64,000 nt of DNA from Candolleomyces eurysporus (GCA_027579435.1 JANBPK010000927.1:1-64000), one strand, 5' to 3'; shown: positions 1 through 12,241, numbered from the stretch's first letter. The notes: generated by a model from the sequence alone, not told the origin. Translations and numbers: made by a program.

Positions 1-438
1 ATATCTCGGCCCAAACTCTGGGATGTCCTTCTTCTTCCGACATTTTTGTGAGAACCATTCCCAAACATTCTACCAACAAAAACCCGTGAGTGCGCTGTAG
101 TATCTGGGTAAGTTCATAGGTCTGACCTTTGCCATCCCAGCTCTCTCTATGTCAGATACCTCTCGCCCAGCCTTTTCCACAAGCATAATAAGGTGATTAC
201 TCGCCGAAAGAGCGATCTCCTTTTTCTGCTCTGCAGTGGCAAATAGGTACTCAACCCGACGAGCCTCCAGATAGGTGAGCTGAATCTGGTGGAAGCGACC
301 ATCCATAGTGGACCTTTCTCGGTCAAAGCTCTCATGATCGTCGAGACCATGATAAGGTTCAAGTTCTGCATCCGAGCTGGCAGACGTCTTGACCAAAGCA
401 ATGGGCAATTGAGACTTGGGTGTAAGCTCCGAGGACAT
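1..438 (-). CDS. Hypothetical protein, 3' end outside window
   Basis: This minus-strand gene starts with ATG at 438-436 and runs off the left edge. Exon 1 is 438-127 (104 codons, phase 0). An intron with GT at 126-125 and AG at 71-70 follows, and exon 2 (69-1) stays open to the edge. The visible product is about 127 aa, charged and probably helical, with no domain I recognise. The start lies 113 bp from the KDZ transposase start on the other strand, so the two share a divergent promoter region. This arrangement suits a passenger gene of the transposon, but that is inference. The splice sites and uninterrupted frame support a real gene. Confidence 0.55.
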
Positions 439-551
439 CCCGAATGAAGGAGGCGAAGGACAGGTGCCCCGATGGAGAAGCTAGGAGTTTTCAGAGTGGT
501 TGGGTATAATACCCCACCCATTAGCCGCCTACTACCTCTCAGACCCTTGCA

Positions 552-3500
552 ATGCCTTCGCAGTGGCATACTGTCAGTACTAGCTATCTGGAGGAAGATC
601 CTGTAGCACGAAGATCTCGCGACCGTTCCCGAGCTTTACGCTTGAGATCCCAATCCACCTCGCCTGTCAAAAGATCCACCCAATCCGTGCCCATGGTCAA
701 AGTCTACAAGGACATTTACAATTTCCCCTCGGCCGAGATTGCCCCATCCAGTCCCGCCCCATTCCCCCCGCTCTCTGACAGCGAAATTCCATATTTTGAC
801 AGCGCATTTATTCCCTTTGATGACCGTACCAGCCAGGGGAAGGTGAGTCGGATGGTGTTCTCTCCCATTGGCCGTGACTCTTACATCTTATGTGCTATTT
901 GTCTAGACTGCATTGGATTACATGGAGGAATGGGCGCAGACGAAGCAAGCCATCTATCTTCAGGCCATTCTAAAGACTGAAGCCCTCGGTATTCACGCCT
1001 GTTACCGCTGTGGAGCAGAAGAAGTCACCGTATGGCGTTGTATGGACTGTATGTCAGGCGAAACCCTTTGTCGGGCATGCTGCTGCTCCACCCATCACTT
1101 ACATCCATTTCACCGAATTGAATGGTGGAATGGAACCTTTTTCCAACCGGCCTGGCTCTGGCATGTGGGGGCTGCTATATTTCTCGGGCACCGCGGGTCC
1201 ATCTGTCCAGGGTATCAAACTTCATCTGATGACCTATTTTCTCGATGCCTGGAGGTCAACAACATGATGAAGGCCGACCCGATGTTCTCGGCCGACCCGA
1301 GCTATGGGGCAAAACCATCGCAGCAGGCACTAGGGAATGGGAAGGTCATGACCATCGTGCATACCAACAGAGTTCACCACCTTCCTGTCTATCCCTGCAT
1401 GTGCGAAAAGAAGATTGACATTGATATTCAATTACTCCATTCTCGGTTGTACCCAGCATCGTCAAAGGATCCCTCCACTGCTTTTACCTTTGAGGCCCTC
1501 AAATTCTTCCATCTTATTAAGGTTCAAACACACCTGTCGACCGAGAACTACAGCACGCTTCTCCGCCAACTAACCAATTTCATCTTTCCTGATGAAACAC
1601 CAGTAAGTCTCTCACTTCTGACCCGAGTCCATCGGCTCACTTCCATCTATTCAGGACCGACAGCGGGAGCTCGGCCGAGTCTGGCAACAGTGGAATCACC
1701 TCATAAACTTAAAACGCTATGGCTTTGGACACACAAACCGTGACCGTAAGCCGGGTAAGGGAGATCTAGCCCTCTTGTGCGCCGCATGCCCTCAGCCCAA
1801 CGAGAATCTTCCAGACAATTGGAAAGATGATCCTGACTCGTGAGTGGTAATCCATTTTCTATTTGCACGTTCCTGAACAGCAATTCTTTGGCAGCTGGAA
1901 ATACTGGCGATATCTTGTGGCCGATGGCAACTTTGTGCTTAACCATTTGCGGTCGCATGGTCTCAACAAAGATAAAACTGTATTTCTGGCAGATGGTGCT
2001 GGTTACATGACTCAAAAGGCTCGGTATGATGAATATGTGGAAAGAACGAACGAGGGCAATGAGGTATGGTTTTGGTCATTCGGTAGCCACTTGCAATGCT
2101 CATCTCGGCTGACCTTCACCTCAGCCATCCACATGTTACAAGCATCGGGCTGTCGCTGACAAGAACAAAGTTAAAAAGGGCTATGATTCCACTGGATTGG
2201 TTGCCATTGCCTGTAGTCGACACAGTTGCTTCGCACCAGGCAGTGTTGTAGATATGCAGAAAGGTGAAAGGTATTAAGCAATGCTGTTAACACTGTTGTC
2301 ATCGCTCTAAATGTCAGCTATCAGGCAGCTCAACGTTGACTATGCCCTCACAGAAGCCTGCATAACCACCCACGCTGAGAGCACACACGGATTATTGTTT
2401 GCTTATGACATCAACTGCCAGTACTGTGTCAATTTTCGCCATTGGATTGCAGATTCAGGTCTTCAATTCCCCCCAGATCTTCCGGTGACGTATCTCATTG
2501 GCCTATTCCATGTGAATGGCCATAAAGAAGAGTGTTTGTGGCGTTTTGCACCCTCGTATTTAAGCCCTGGTGCTGGGGTCACTAGCGCAGAGATCATAGA
2601 ATCCCTCTGGTCCCAGCTGAATGGGGCAGCAAACATCACCCGAACTATGACTGTCTCACATCGGCAGGAGATGCTGGATGCATGCATAGCGGATATCAAC
2701 TGGAGGAAGTTGCAGGGGCTCGGTAAATATTAAGTCCCCGACTGAAAACCACCGTCCAACCTATGTCTCCAGTTCCGTTTTTGATTCGCCAGCTGAAAAA
2801 GGCTGAAGAAGAGCGCGATGAGGCACAGGCCTCGTTTGAGGGTGTAGATGAAGCCGTCACCCCTGAGCAACGCGACCGGTGGCGTGAACAGATGACCACA
2901 GCGAACTCCCGTCGGGCAGCCGATCCGACCTCTATGGATGTTTACAACATCAGCGTAAAGAAAGGTGAGTGAGGTTTACCCGATAATCTTGACTTTTGCT
3001 CACTCACATGCCAGTGGAACCAAAGAAAGATGTCCAAGCGAGGCTGATGGCGCAAGAGCAGGCAAACAACGCACAACTAGGTGTCACCCGATGGGTAGCC
3101 CAAGCCATTGAATTGCAGGAACATCAGTATGTCCTTTAATTGGTTAGGCTATCCTCTTGAATTTCATTTCATTATTCGTACAACTTTAGGATCCAGCTGG
3201 CCGATCTCATCAGTAGTCAGTCTGTTGAGATCCAGAAGAAGCGGGAATTTATCTTGAAGAAGCTCAACTCCATCATGTCGGAGGGGGAGGTTCTCTTTCC
3301 TCAGGCAAAGTTGGAAGAAATGAGCGGTCGAGCTCCAATTCTCCGCGAGATTTGCCTCTGCAACGATACATGCACCTGCGCAGATGAAATTGCGGTGACT
3401 TCAAATCCCCGACCCAAACCATCGGATGTGGAACATTCCCTTTTGCCCCTTCCCTCCTGTCTGGACACTCGCCCGATCGGGTGGAGTCACATTATAGATG

Positions 3501-4238
3501 TCGAAGAGGAACTCTGTGTTGGCCAGGCCAATGAAGCTTTGGAGGCGTTGAGGGTGGAGATTGCACACAAGTTGTATCTTTATCGAGCCAATCGGGGGGC
3601 TGCCTCAACAGGGAAGAAAGCAAAAACGAGGAGCTATAATGCAATTGGAAAGGTTGACCGGGGAATTTGCAATCACGTCAAAAGGTATGACGCTGCTGTT
3701 TGGGCCCTGGACCGGCTGGGCGTGAGGTCAAAGTACCCTATGTTCCAAGAAATCAAACCCAAGCACACAAAGGCAGTAACAAACGTGTATGATGCAAATG
3801 CAAGAGGTCAGCGTGACACCTCTTTGTCCTGGATCTGGACGATCAATGCCAAGTCAAATTCTTCCGAGAACGCAGCTTATGTCGTGGAAGGTATGCAGCT
3901 AAATTTGCCGCCGATTGCTCACTAACCCTGACCAAGTGTATCGCATAAATTGGACCCGAGCAATATCTCGCCGTGATCGATGGAATGAGGAAGCGGTATT
4001 GGTTCAATCAGAGATGTGCTGGTTTGTATGGTACTGCACAAAGTGTTCAAAGAAAGCGTTTTCATGGGTGGGGTATGGAGAGGGTTGTGACGAGTATGCC
4101 TGTCATCAGGGAGACGCATGGAGGAGATTGGCGAATTGGGCATCGGCCGAGTTTGAGGAGAAGGCCCGAGTATCAGTTCCCTTGGTGATGGCGGATGCAG
4201 GCTGTAAACGAAGTGAGACCCACCCACAACACCACTGA
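552..4238 (+). CDS. KDZ-family transposase, full length (1063 aa)
   Basis: Ten exons join without a stop: 552-842, 907-1602, 1655-1839, 1895-2063, 2125-2270, 2325-2722, 2773-2964, 3015-3126, 3190-3890, 3937-4238 (3192 nt, 1063 aa). The N-terminal part has the Cys-rich CxC2-like region (about residues 110-165, several CxxC pairs and His) seen in front of KDZ transposases. The catalytic core follows: 'GDLALLCAACPQP', 'VADGNF' (first acidic position), a CxxH block, 'YDINCQY' (second) and 'AEIIESLW' (third, Glu). The C-terminal half is a coiled, charged region. KDZ (Kyakuja-Dileera-Zisupton) enzymes are DDE-type DNA transposases that expanded in mushrooms. All introns are 48-65 nt with GT-AG ends and every phase agrees, so the gene looks intact and could be active. 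I saw no TET/JBP gene next to it, although such genes accompany KDZ elements in some mushrooms. Confidence 0.9.
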
Positions 4239-4621
4239 GTGCAGCCGCCTGTCCAGTTGTCCACAAACAGATTTTGACCGTCCTACTTGTATTTGTGCTA
4301 GCGCTCAACTGTCTCAATTCAACAACTGCCTGTTAGTTTGCCTTCAACTAAGTACTGTTCAAGACCTGTAATGGTGCTCCTAATAAATAACCGTTGCAAC
4401 CTTTGCAGAATCTTCTTTGAGTGTTCCTGGCGGCATCTCGGGTCGTTCACAGACCAAGGCAACCTACTATTGGGTTGGGTTGGGTAGGCCGTCGCATGGG
4501 CAAGAAACAAGGATGCAATTTTTTGTTGATACGGTCAGGTACAAGAATGGATGCAGTAGCGAAGGAAGAGAGAAAATGAAGTCCATGGATGAAAACGCAT
4601 CGACAGGGAAGGAAACACGGA

Positions 4622-7600
4622 TCAACGACCTCCCAACCCCTCACGTCGTGCCGTTGCCCGTGTTTGTCTCAGGGGCGCATCAACATTGGGCTGGACTTCC
4701 ACAGCTGACAGGGAAGCAGGGGGGTCCTGGGGAGGGACTGGGGGTTGTGCCAATGTGCTTGCTGATGGTTGCGATGTCAATTCTGTGAGGGGAGATCCAG
4801 GAGGAGAACAATGCTGGCCAGGGGTGGAAACACTGCTCAGTGAGGGTTGGGTGGTACCCGACGCCTCGGCTCCTAGGCTCATGGCCAAATTTGGTGGTGC
4901 GTTTGATGCGCCCGTTCCTCCCGACGTTGACCCCTCCACACTGCTGAATGCCCTCCCCAGTGTGAACAGCTGTGCTTGGTCTTGTGCAGCAGGTTCCCGG
5001 CCTGCTGAACTGATGGAACCACCACCTGGAGATCGTCGACGAGGCATTAGATGCCCAAGGGATGCTGAAGAAATTACGCCTCCACTACTTCCATTCACCG
5101 ATCCGTTGTTGATCTCTCCCTCCTCCGTGCTGGCTATGAGCCTAGTGACAGGGATTGACAAAGGTGCGGGTTGATGGCCACTCAGGATATGAGAGGGACC
5201 CGATGCGCTGACCGTGTCCCGAGGATTCAAAGACGGTGCTGCCTCCCGGTGAAGCACTGAGTCCACTACCACCGAGTCCATTGCTTCAAAAATCCGACCT
5301 GTATGCTCCCCTCTGAGTGCCGTCGCACCTTTGAACTGGTCCTGATTTTCCTCGAAGATGTTACGCAAACTGGCTGTGCTGATCTGTCGGCTATGTCTTG
5401 AGGTGGCGATCTCTCGTTGGGGAGAGCCCTGGATGACCCCTTTGAATCGCCGAGTGGCGTCCAAAACTCCACTGAAATTCTTGTATAGCTCGGCTTGTGC
5501 TTGAGTCTGTTGCAGCATCATCGCGTGGACACTCTGAAGATGTGTCTGAACCTCGGTTCGGACCTCATGCCCGTGAGCTTCCAGTGTCTGCCCCATTTTG
5601 CTCTTGAGCGACCCTATCTGTAGGCGCACACCTTCAGTCTGTACCCGAATGAGCTCCTCCAGCGCCTTCAAGGACGCAGCCAGTGGTGAGCTGTCGTCAC
5701 CCGATGCCGGCTCTCGGATCACCGCAGCTCCAAGTTGGGTCTTGATGTCGGCTAGTCGCTCACTGATCTCCCGGCCATCCGTGTCCCCTGACACCCGTTC
5801 TTCAAGACTTTCAACACGCTCCATCAGCTCTGTCGTCCCCCCCCTGAACAGCCGTGTCCACCTTTTGTCGCACCAACTCCTCCAATGCTTTTGCCGTGAA
5901 CCACCCAATTTTCTGATCGATGATGGCCTGCACCATCTCACCATCAACACCGCTGCCTCCTTGGCTCACCCCCTCCATCACGCCTGCAAGCTTGAGGTTG
6001 ATCATCTGCTCAACCTGTTCCTGGGTGAGGGTTGAGCCAGCCTTCGACCCGACCTTGGCTTGCTCTTCAAGCAACTCCACTCTCCTCAACATCTGGCTCG
6101 CAGAATCCTCCACCTTCTTCAATTCCTGCGCGTACTTCTTGCCCATAGCAGTGACCTGCCCTTGCACAGATCTTTGGGATTCGTTGATAAATGGGCGGAT
6201 GTCGAGGTTTTGAAATCGGCTGTCGAGAGCCTCGAAGTCTTGCTGAAGCTTTTTGATTGCTTCATGGGTAAGTTCATCCTGATCAAAGAGATCAGACACC
6301 TCGGATACCATCCCTTCCAACTCCCTTTGTACGCCTGTCAGCTCCCCTCAAAGCTCGGCCTGCATCATCTCGTAAGAGATGGCTCTCTCGAAAAACTTGG
6401 CCACTGCCTCCTCCATATTTCCAGTCAATACTTCGTGGTAGTTTGCAGGGTCAACTCGTTGACTGGTCCGCCGTTCATTACCACCCCCGCTCTTCAATTA
6501 TGACTTTCGTTAGGGTCGTTAAACCTTGGGTCTGATGGTCCACTTACCTTCACCACCTTCCCACTTCCCTTTGCCACTGATGGCTGACCCGATCCGCTTC
6601 GTTTCCCTTGCGCCTTCTGATTCACATCACCCAATGTCTGTCGCAAAACGGTGAGTGAGGGACTGAGGGAAGGGACGTATGCTCACAAAATCCTTACCTG
6701 CTTTTTGACCTGACCTTTCCCCCGCACCTTTACAGCTTTAGGTCTTTTCTCCAGCACACCTTCCGTTTCGCTCTCCTGGTAGGAGTCCGAGCTTGCGTTT
6801 GCAGTACTACTTAGACCTTTATTGGCTTTTGGAGGGCCCTGCTTGACCTTTTGCAGACTGGTTTTCAGATTTCTGTGCAGGCAGCTTCGTCTTTGGTTTG
6901 GGTTTCGATTCTTCAGCCACCTCCCCATCCTCTCCTTCCACAGCCCCGACCTTCGCATATCGACACCTCAGCTTGCTCTTGGTGCATTCACTGCAAGCCT
7001 GGTTCTCGTACCATGTGGAGCATTCCGTGTTTCGCCGAATACAAACTTCACACTTCGGGTCGTACCGCTTGAGCGTCTCCAGTTTCTGTGGCTGTGGCTT
7101 TTTTACTGATGCTCGCGCCTTCACCTTCGCCAATTTAGTGGCCTCCCCTGAACTGCCCTCCTCCTGATCTCGTTCAAGACCAGGAGCTCCTCCAATACGC
7201 TGGAAGGTTTTGAGGTCGGTCTTCTGCCGCTTAGTTGCAACTTCTTCCAGTGGCTCCATCTCATCATCAGAGACAATAGGTGTTCTTCGTTTCTTCCCTC
7301 CCAATTCTTCATGCTCCGGAAGGTCCAAATTCATCGGCTCATCTCCACTTGCTGTGCTTTGCCCTTTGCCCTTTCCTTCCTGCTTCCTCTGCTCGAGGCT
7401 ATCAACATCACCCGCAGTCTCCGTCTCCATCTGCCCACGCGGTTCAAGGGCTTTGTTAGGGAGATGTGGGGGTGGTTCCTCTTGCTTGAACACAGCAAGG
7501 TCGAGAGGGGCATTCGGATCTGATATCCAGTTGTCGTGCTTTGCGAGTATGTTGACCCATGCCTCAATCCTTGGGCATAAGCCTTTGGCAGTATCGATAG

Positions 7601-7868
7601 CGCCTCTAGCAGCTATTGCCATCTATCAAATGGGTAAAGTGAGGGATAATGATAGTAATTCTGGCGGTGTACTCACAGTGGAGCCAAGGAGGAGCTGCCT
7701 GGCCCTCACGAGGTCTGTATCCTTTGCCGTCCATTGGGGAGCAACGCTGAGGCAGTGGTTGAGGAACCCGATTACCTCAGGTAGGGCCTTCCTTTCAACG
7801 TTCGCAGCGAACGGAAGCAGTTCTTCTACTGTTTGGAGGGTTGCGAAAGACATGGAGGTAGTGTGCAA
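4622..7868 (-). CDS. Large protein with Zn2Cys6-like cluster and coiled coils, one in-frame TGA
   Basis: Exons read on the minus strand are 7868-7677, 7622-6698, 6637-6548 and 6491-4622; ATG at 7868, with a second in-frame Met at 7853. Two single-base surpluses must be removed to keep the frame: one C in the run near 6836-6842 and one base of the C8 run at about 5837-5844. The sum is then 3075 nt (1024 aa). Exon 2 holds a cysteine pattern CX2CX6CX8CX2CX6C (starting 'CEVCIRRNTEC') in a basic context, which fits a fungal Zn2Cys6 binuclear cluster, although it sits mid-protein instead of at the N-terminus. Exon 4 encodes long coiled coils (roughly 6330-5450) and a Ser/Pro-rich acidic tail. A TGA at 6350-6348 interrupts the frame between 'MMQAEL' and 'GELTGVQRELEG'. 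It may be a decayed passenger gene of the neighbouring transposon or a regulator; no function can be assigned. Confidence 0.6.
6348..6350 (-). other. In-frame TGA stop inside the coiled-coil gene
   Basis: Coding-like sequence is continuous on both sides in the same frame, and no GT-AG pair removes the triplet. A CGA (Arg) to TGA change would explain it with one transition. It would truncate the product to roughly 40 percent of its length. Confidence 0.6.
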
Positions 7869-7921
7869 AGAGTCAAGACGAGCAGGCAGGTACAGGGCGG
7901 CAGGGTTTGACTGTATCTAAA

Positions 7922-8029
7922 TGTTCACGTGCCAGCCGATATTTGAACTCCGTCGGGTCCTCTCCGGGTTCAACCATCCGGGTGCTCACGTGCCACCCGA
8001 TTTTCGAGCTCTGTTCGGGTCCTCTCTCC
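7922..8029. promoter_or_regulatory. Two direct repeats with CACGTG E-boxes between divergent genes
   Basis: Two copies of about 47 bp (7922-7968 and 7983-8029, offset 61 bp) share a TCACGTGCCA-CCGAT start and a CGGGTCCTCTC end. Each holds a CACGTG palindrome (7926-7931 and 7987-7992), the bHLH or centromere-binding-factor type site. They lie in the 216-bp gap between the minus gene starting at 7868 and the plus gene starting at 8085, so they probably belong to a shared promoter. Function is inferred from position and motif only. Confidence 0.45.
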
Positions 8030-8084
8030 TCCCCAATCTTTCAGCTTTTGATTTACGTTCTCTTTCTTCATTACTCACGCCCAA

Positions 8085-8919
8085 ATGCTCAAAGATACCG
8101 ACGGATGGGAGAACATGGGGGACGGTATAATGATGAGGGAGGGGAGTTCTCCCCAGAAGTCAAACCCAGGTAAGTGACCTTGCCCATCGCTTGAAGTCTA
8201 AGTTTTCACTGCTCATCTACCTTGTGCAGACCATGACGTGCAGATGAATGATGGAACTGGGGATGGGATAAAGGGCCAGTTGGGACCAGGTGTGCCTTCC
8301 CTGCCGTATTGTGAAGTCCTCTTGATACTATGGCTTAGCCTTTCCAGGCGACCCTTCTTGGACGGAACAGCAGTGGGCACTACACAAGGACAGCTTGTTC
8401 AAGAATGCTCAGGAGGCATCATCCATTGCCAGTTCCCTTTCGATCCCCTTGCAACCTGCAACTCCTGGTGTGGTGGATCCAGTTCCAAACCATGTCTCTC
8501 AGGTGGCATCATCGTCAGAGGCTTTGAAAATCCTTGAAAACACTGTGCGTTCGTCACTAATGAAATCTTGGCTGGATTGCAGCAGTGCTGGACCATTGGG
8601 TGGATTGGGTGGATTGGGTGGATTGGGTGGATCGGATGGCTCAGGTGACTCGGAAGGACAGGGGGATACCAATCCGTTGGTTAAGGATCTGATAGACTGG
8701 AATCTTCATTCCATTGGTGCTGTTGCAGTGTCATCTGAGTTCCTTGATTCCCATCTTCGGGACCTGGACTGGATGCGCATTCATCTTGAAGAACACTATG
8801 CCCAGACGTTGCGTCTTTGTCTTATGGCAGAGAAGAACTTAGCTGCTATCGAGCGTGTGCTTTTCATGGAAAGTCAGAGGAACATGCTTGCAGAGGCAAT
8901 TCAGAAGAGAACGGAGTAG
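8085..8919 (+). CDS. Hypothetical 238-aa protein with Gly-Gly-Leu repeat
   Basis: Three exons join in frame: 8085-8169, 8230-8289 and 8348-8919 (717 nt). Both introns have GT-AG ends. The product is acidic at the N-terminus and has a low-complexity GGL tract at 8595-8639 coded by a 9-bp repeat. It ends in a helical segment rich in Leu, Glu and Arg (8740-8919) that looks like a coiled coil. I recognise no family. Its divergent pairing with the 4622-7868 gene, next to a KDZ transposase, suggests a transposon-linked gene pair. Confidence 0.55.
8595..8639 (+). repeat. 9-bp minisatellite (ATTGGGTGG), 5 units
   Basis: Four perfect ATTGGGTGG units and a fifth diverged one (ATCGGATGG) lie inside the coding exon and encode repeated Leu-Gly-Gly. 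The period is a multiple of three, so unit number changes would not break the frame. Confidence 0.85.
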
Positions 8920-9048
8920 CTACTTGGTTGCACCCAATTTAATCTTACATGTTTTTGCTTTTATTTAACTTGCTCTTTTTTTCGTATGTGGGGGCAGTAA
9001 GGGTCAGACAACCTGACGTGTGCATTGTTTGCAGTGATGGGATTCCGT

Positions 9049-9200
9049 GCAAGCTAACGCCCGAATATCTGAATGGGCAATAGGCCGACATTTGCATTGT
9101 TCTGCTGCGCAACCCGATCATTGCATAATTCTGCAGCAATCGGATTTCATCCAGAGGCCAGCACCCGAATATCTAAATAGCCAATAGGCTGAGGTCGAAG
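9049..9200. repeat. Pair of about 32-bp direct repeats
   Basis: The string CCCGAATATCTGAATGGGCA with following bases (from about 9060) recurs as CCCGAATATCTAAATAGCCA (from about 9164), each followed by ATAGGC. They are separated by about 105-115 bp, and the intervening sequence contains partial Cys-codon-like GCATTGTTCTGC and GCATAATTCTGC echoes. No element type is evident. Confidence 0.45.
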
Positions 9201-10304
9201 GCCAATAACATTGACCAGGCTGGGAAGGTCCTAGCAGCACTTACCTAATGCCTGACCCAGGCTGGCCAAAATTTGGCATCAGGTATGGACTTAATCCCAC
9301 CCAGCTGAGCCATGGTTCATTGATCCAAGCTATGTCATAGGGTGTTGAGTATGCAAACAAGAATGAAGCATGCTTTTTTGAATACATCCATCTTAAATCT
9401 TACAATCAAATGAGCACTTGCCACAATTCAGTGTGATCATAAATGCTATTGGGGTTTCCAACAGACTCTCAACAATTTGTCAACAGCTTCCCAACAGCAG
9501 AGCCATTGAAAAACTGGTAAGGGAACTTCCAACAAAATATTATGTTATATCTTTTTGAGTTCTTTCTCTTTCTCTCAATTGCTCTGAGTTTGTAAAAAAA
9601 GAAATCATTGAGTGTGTATAAAATGTGTTGTGGCTGGATTGTAATACAGAGCTTACTTTCACTCAATTGCAATCTGCATATCATCTTATGTTGCTTTGCA
9701 CTGCTAGACTAATCCCAGTTAACACACTATGCTGCCTGAAATTTGTATAGTAAGCCCTCTGAGTAGAAGCACTGACTGAATCTTGCTGAATAGCAAGTGA
9801 ACACTTAAATTCTAAGCAGTGAGGACTTTGTATTCAATAGAATACACCAGCTGAAACAGCCATCACAGACCAAACATACCCACCAGAAGCATTTCCCACC
9901 TCAGCTGTAGCAATTGTTGTAATCCAGAGATTACTGCATTGATCACCAGATCTACAGGTATCACTATATCCCTTGCACATTACAGCAGCATTGTTCTGGA
10001 TAGCAATAAGGATCATACTCTAGTGAACAGAAGCATAGAGGGCAGGGAACGTGTTTACTCCACAGGGCTCTCCTAGTGTTTCATGAGATTTATCTAATGC
10101 TATGCTAATTTCTTTATCACCAAAGCCATGCAATACTATCAAGGCTGTCTTATGGAAGGCAAAAAAGACATGTATAAATCCTACCTTTCTGTAATGTCTC
10201 AGGATTGACTAGATTCTGCTGTATCACCTTGCATTGAAAAAGGGGAAAGGTGCCTTTGATGTTGAGAATCTTGACATTGTGGGCCAGCTTGAGGGTCTGC
10301 TTGA

Positions 10305-10576
10305 CACTGTGGTTTTTGATGTGTTTGTTCAAAAAGCACATTTTAAGCAAACCAAATGCAAGGGTTGACTTTGTCTACAATCTGCAATGCAAATGTTCAA
10401 GCTAGGCAAATTCAAATTTGCATTGCATGTGTCTGGCCCCCTTCTGCCACCACTAAAACTTTGCTCAATATGTGTCCAATGTAGGCACATTAAACACAAA
10501 CTGTAAACAAATGCATTCCTTGCACCTGATTTGCTTAAAATGTGCTCATTAAACAAACACATCGAAAACCACAGTG
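10305..10576. mobile_element. MITE with about 60-bp terminal inverted repeats, CACTA-like
   Basis: The left arm (10305-10363) and right arm (10518-10576) are near-complementary over about 60 bp, including GATGTGTTTGTT and GCACATTTTAAGCAAA. The ends read CACTGTGG...CCACAGTG. The trinucleotide TGA flanks both sides (10302-10304 and 10577-10579), fitting a 3-bp target site duplication. CACT(A/G) ends with a 2-3 bp duplication are typical of CACTA/EnSpm-type elements. The 272-bp unit has no coding capacity. A second inner palindrome lies in its middle (about 10383-10426). Confidence 0.7.
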
Positions 10577-12241
10577 TGAACAAGTCTTCCAGAGTCACCT
10601 CCTCTTCCTGAGGAAAGGTTGACCGGTATGCACTAGTAATCCTTTCCCTAGTTCAGAGATATAGCCAACCTGTGGAAAGTGGCCACTGCTTTGCATGGCA
10701 GTGGTCCAAGGCATTTTGACTTCACCAGTATGTGAATTACTTTCAGGGTTTTGGCATTGGAGGTTAATGAGGGACTGGCCGACATGATCCCAAGAAAGAG
10801 AGTGGGAAACACCAACAGGAAACAGTGGCACCATTGTTGGTTCTTGCACATGCCGCACATCCATCTTGGCACCTGGAAACTGCATGCATGAACCCAAGTC
10901 AAAATGCCTCAGAACACATCTTGATGCCAATATTTTTGACAGGCAGTGGTGGGATGGTTTCAAAAAAGCTAATCCCAAGTTCATGGGCCCCTTTTCTTGG
11001 CAAGTGTAGCAGGTTTTTAACCAAAGAAGTAATGGCGCAGGAAACCATCCAAAAAGTATGTCAGATGTTCCGAGGCCTATGGACTTGGGTTCTTGTAAGG
11101 TGCAGCGCACACCAAGCTTTTCCTGCATATAAGAACCAGTGACCATGGAAAATAACTTCCTCTTGTTAACTTTGTGCCTCCCTTAGATCTCAATTCCCCT
11201 CCCTCATCTAATTATATAAGTACATGAATGAGAACTCCAAGTAGACCTTTGGTAAAAGGCCTCGGAACTGCCACACACTAGTGCTGGCCCTTAACCCCCA
11301 AGTCCAAGCTTCATTGCATGGTATGTGATAGCAGCCAGTAACTGCACTTAGAGATTCTCTATATAGCCACCTCATTTCCAAACAAAGAGGTTGAAGCTTA
11401 GCTCAGTGGTAATCCAATTGTAGCCCAGCACAAACAACAGACCTGCAGGAGTAACATTAATGAACCAGCCTACAACTCCTATACATGCAGTAGGTACTAT
11501 TACAAGCAACTGTATAGTCTGGGAGGGAGAGGGAAAATGATATGTAGTATTATAGGTAGTAAGAATGACTTGATGACTCCTTGGATCAACCTATCCACAA
11601 AGTAGTAGTAATAACAGTAGCAAAGTGAGAGCAGTAAAGACAGTAATATATCAACATATGTAGTAGTGGCAGAGAGCAGAAAACTGAGGTATATAAAGCA
11701 TTATAGTGCATTCCATAATTGAAAGGAAAGAGAGACAGAGGAAGGATATCCAGATAGTCAGTGAATATGAAATAGAGAGAGGGGGAAGAAGAAGAAAAAG
11801 GAAATTGAGCGGAGAAGAATAGAGAAGGAAAAAGCAACGAGTCAATCAAAAGATTGACAACATCATTCAACAAACGAGTGGACAATTGAAATGGACCTCA
11901 CACCAACATGCTGCCCACCCACAGATCTGCAGTACACAAATACCTGCAAGACTTATGCTCACCGCCTCCCAACAACGGGGTGGACAGTCAACTACTACTA
12001 CAAACATAAATTGACAGAATGGACCCAGCTTGCATTGGGTAGCGAGAGTGACAAGCAGTACTTGGTGTTTGCTCAGAGCGAGCTTTGGAGATTTCTGCAT
12101 GATCGTGCCAAATCAGAATTTGACTTGTACCTGCGCAGTGGAATATCTGTCGACTATCTATAGAAGGCTGTTGCATCCTCAGGAATTGTAATTGCATATC
12201 ATACCAAATGGTCGAGGTAGATGTAGCTCATCTACCTTAAT

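Noticed and set aside
10595..11146. 183-codon minus-strand frame
   Set aside because: It lies in the decayed repeat region, has no motif, no supporting splice sites, and follows directly on the MITE.
11891..12163. 90-codon plus-strand frame with several Cys and Tyr
   Set aside because: There is no start context, no recognised family and no conserved neighbour; at most a relic.
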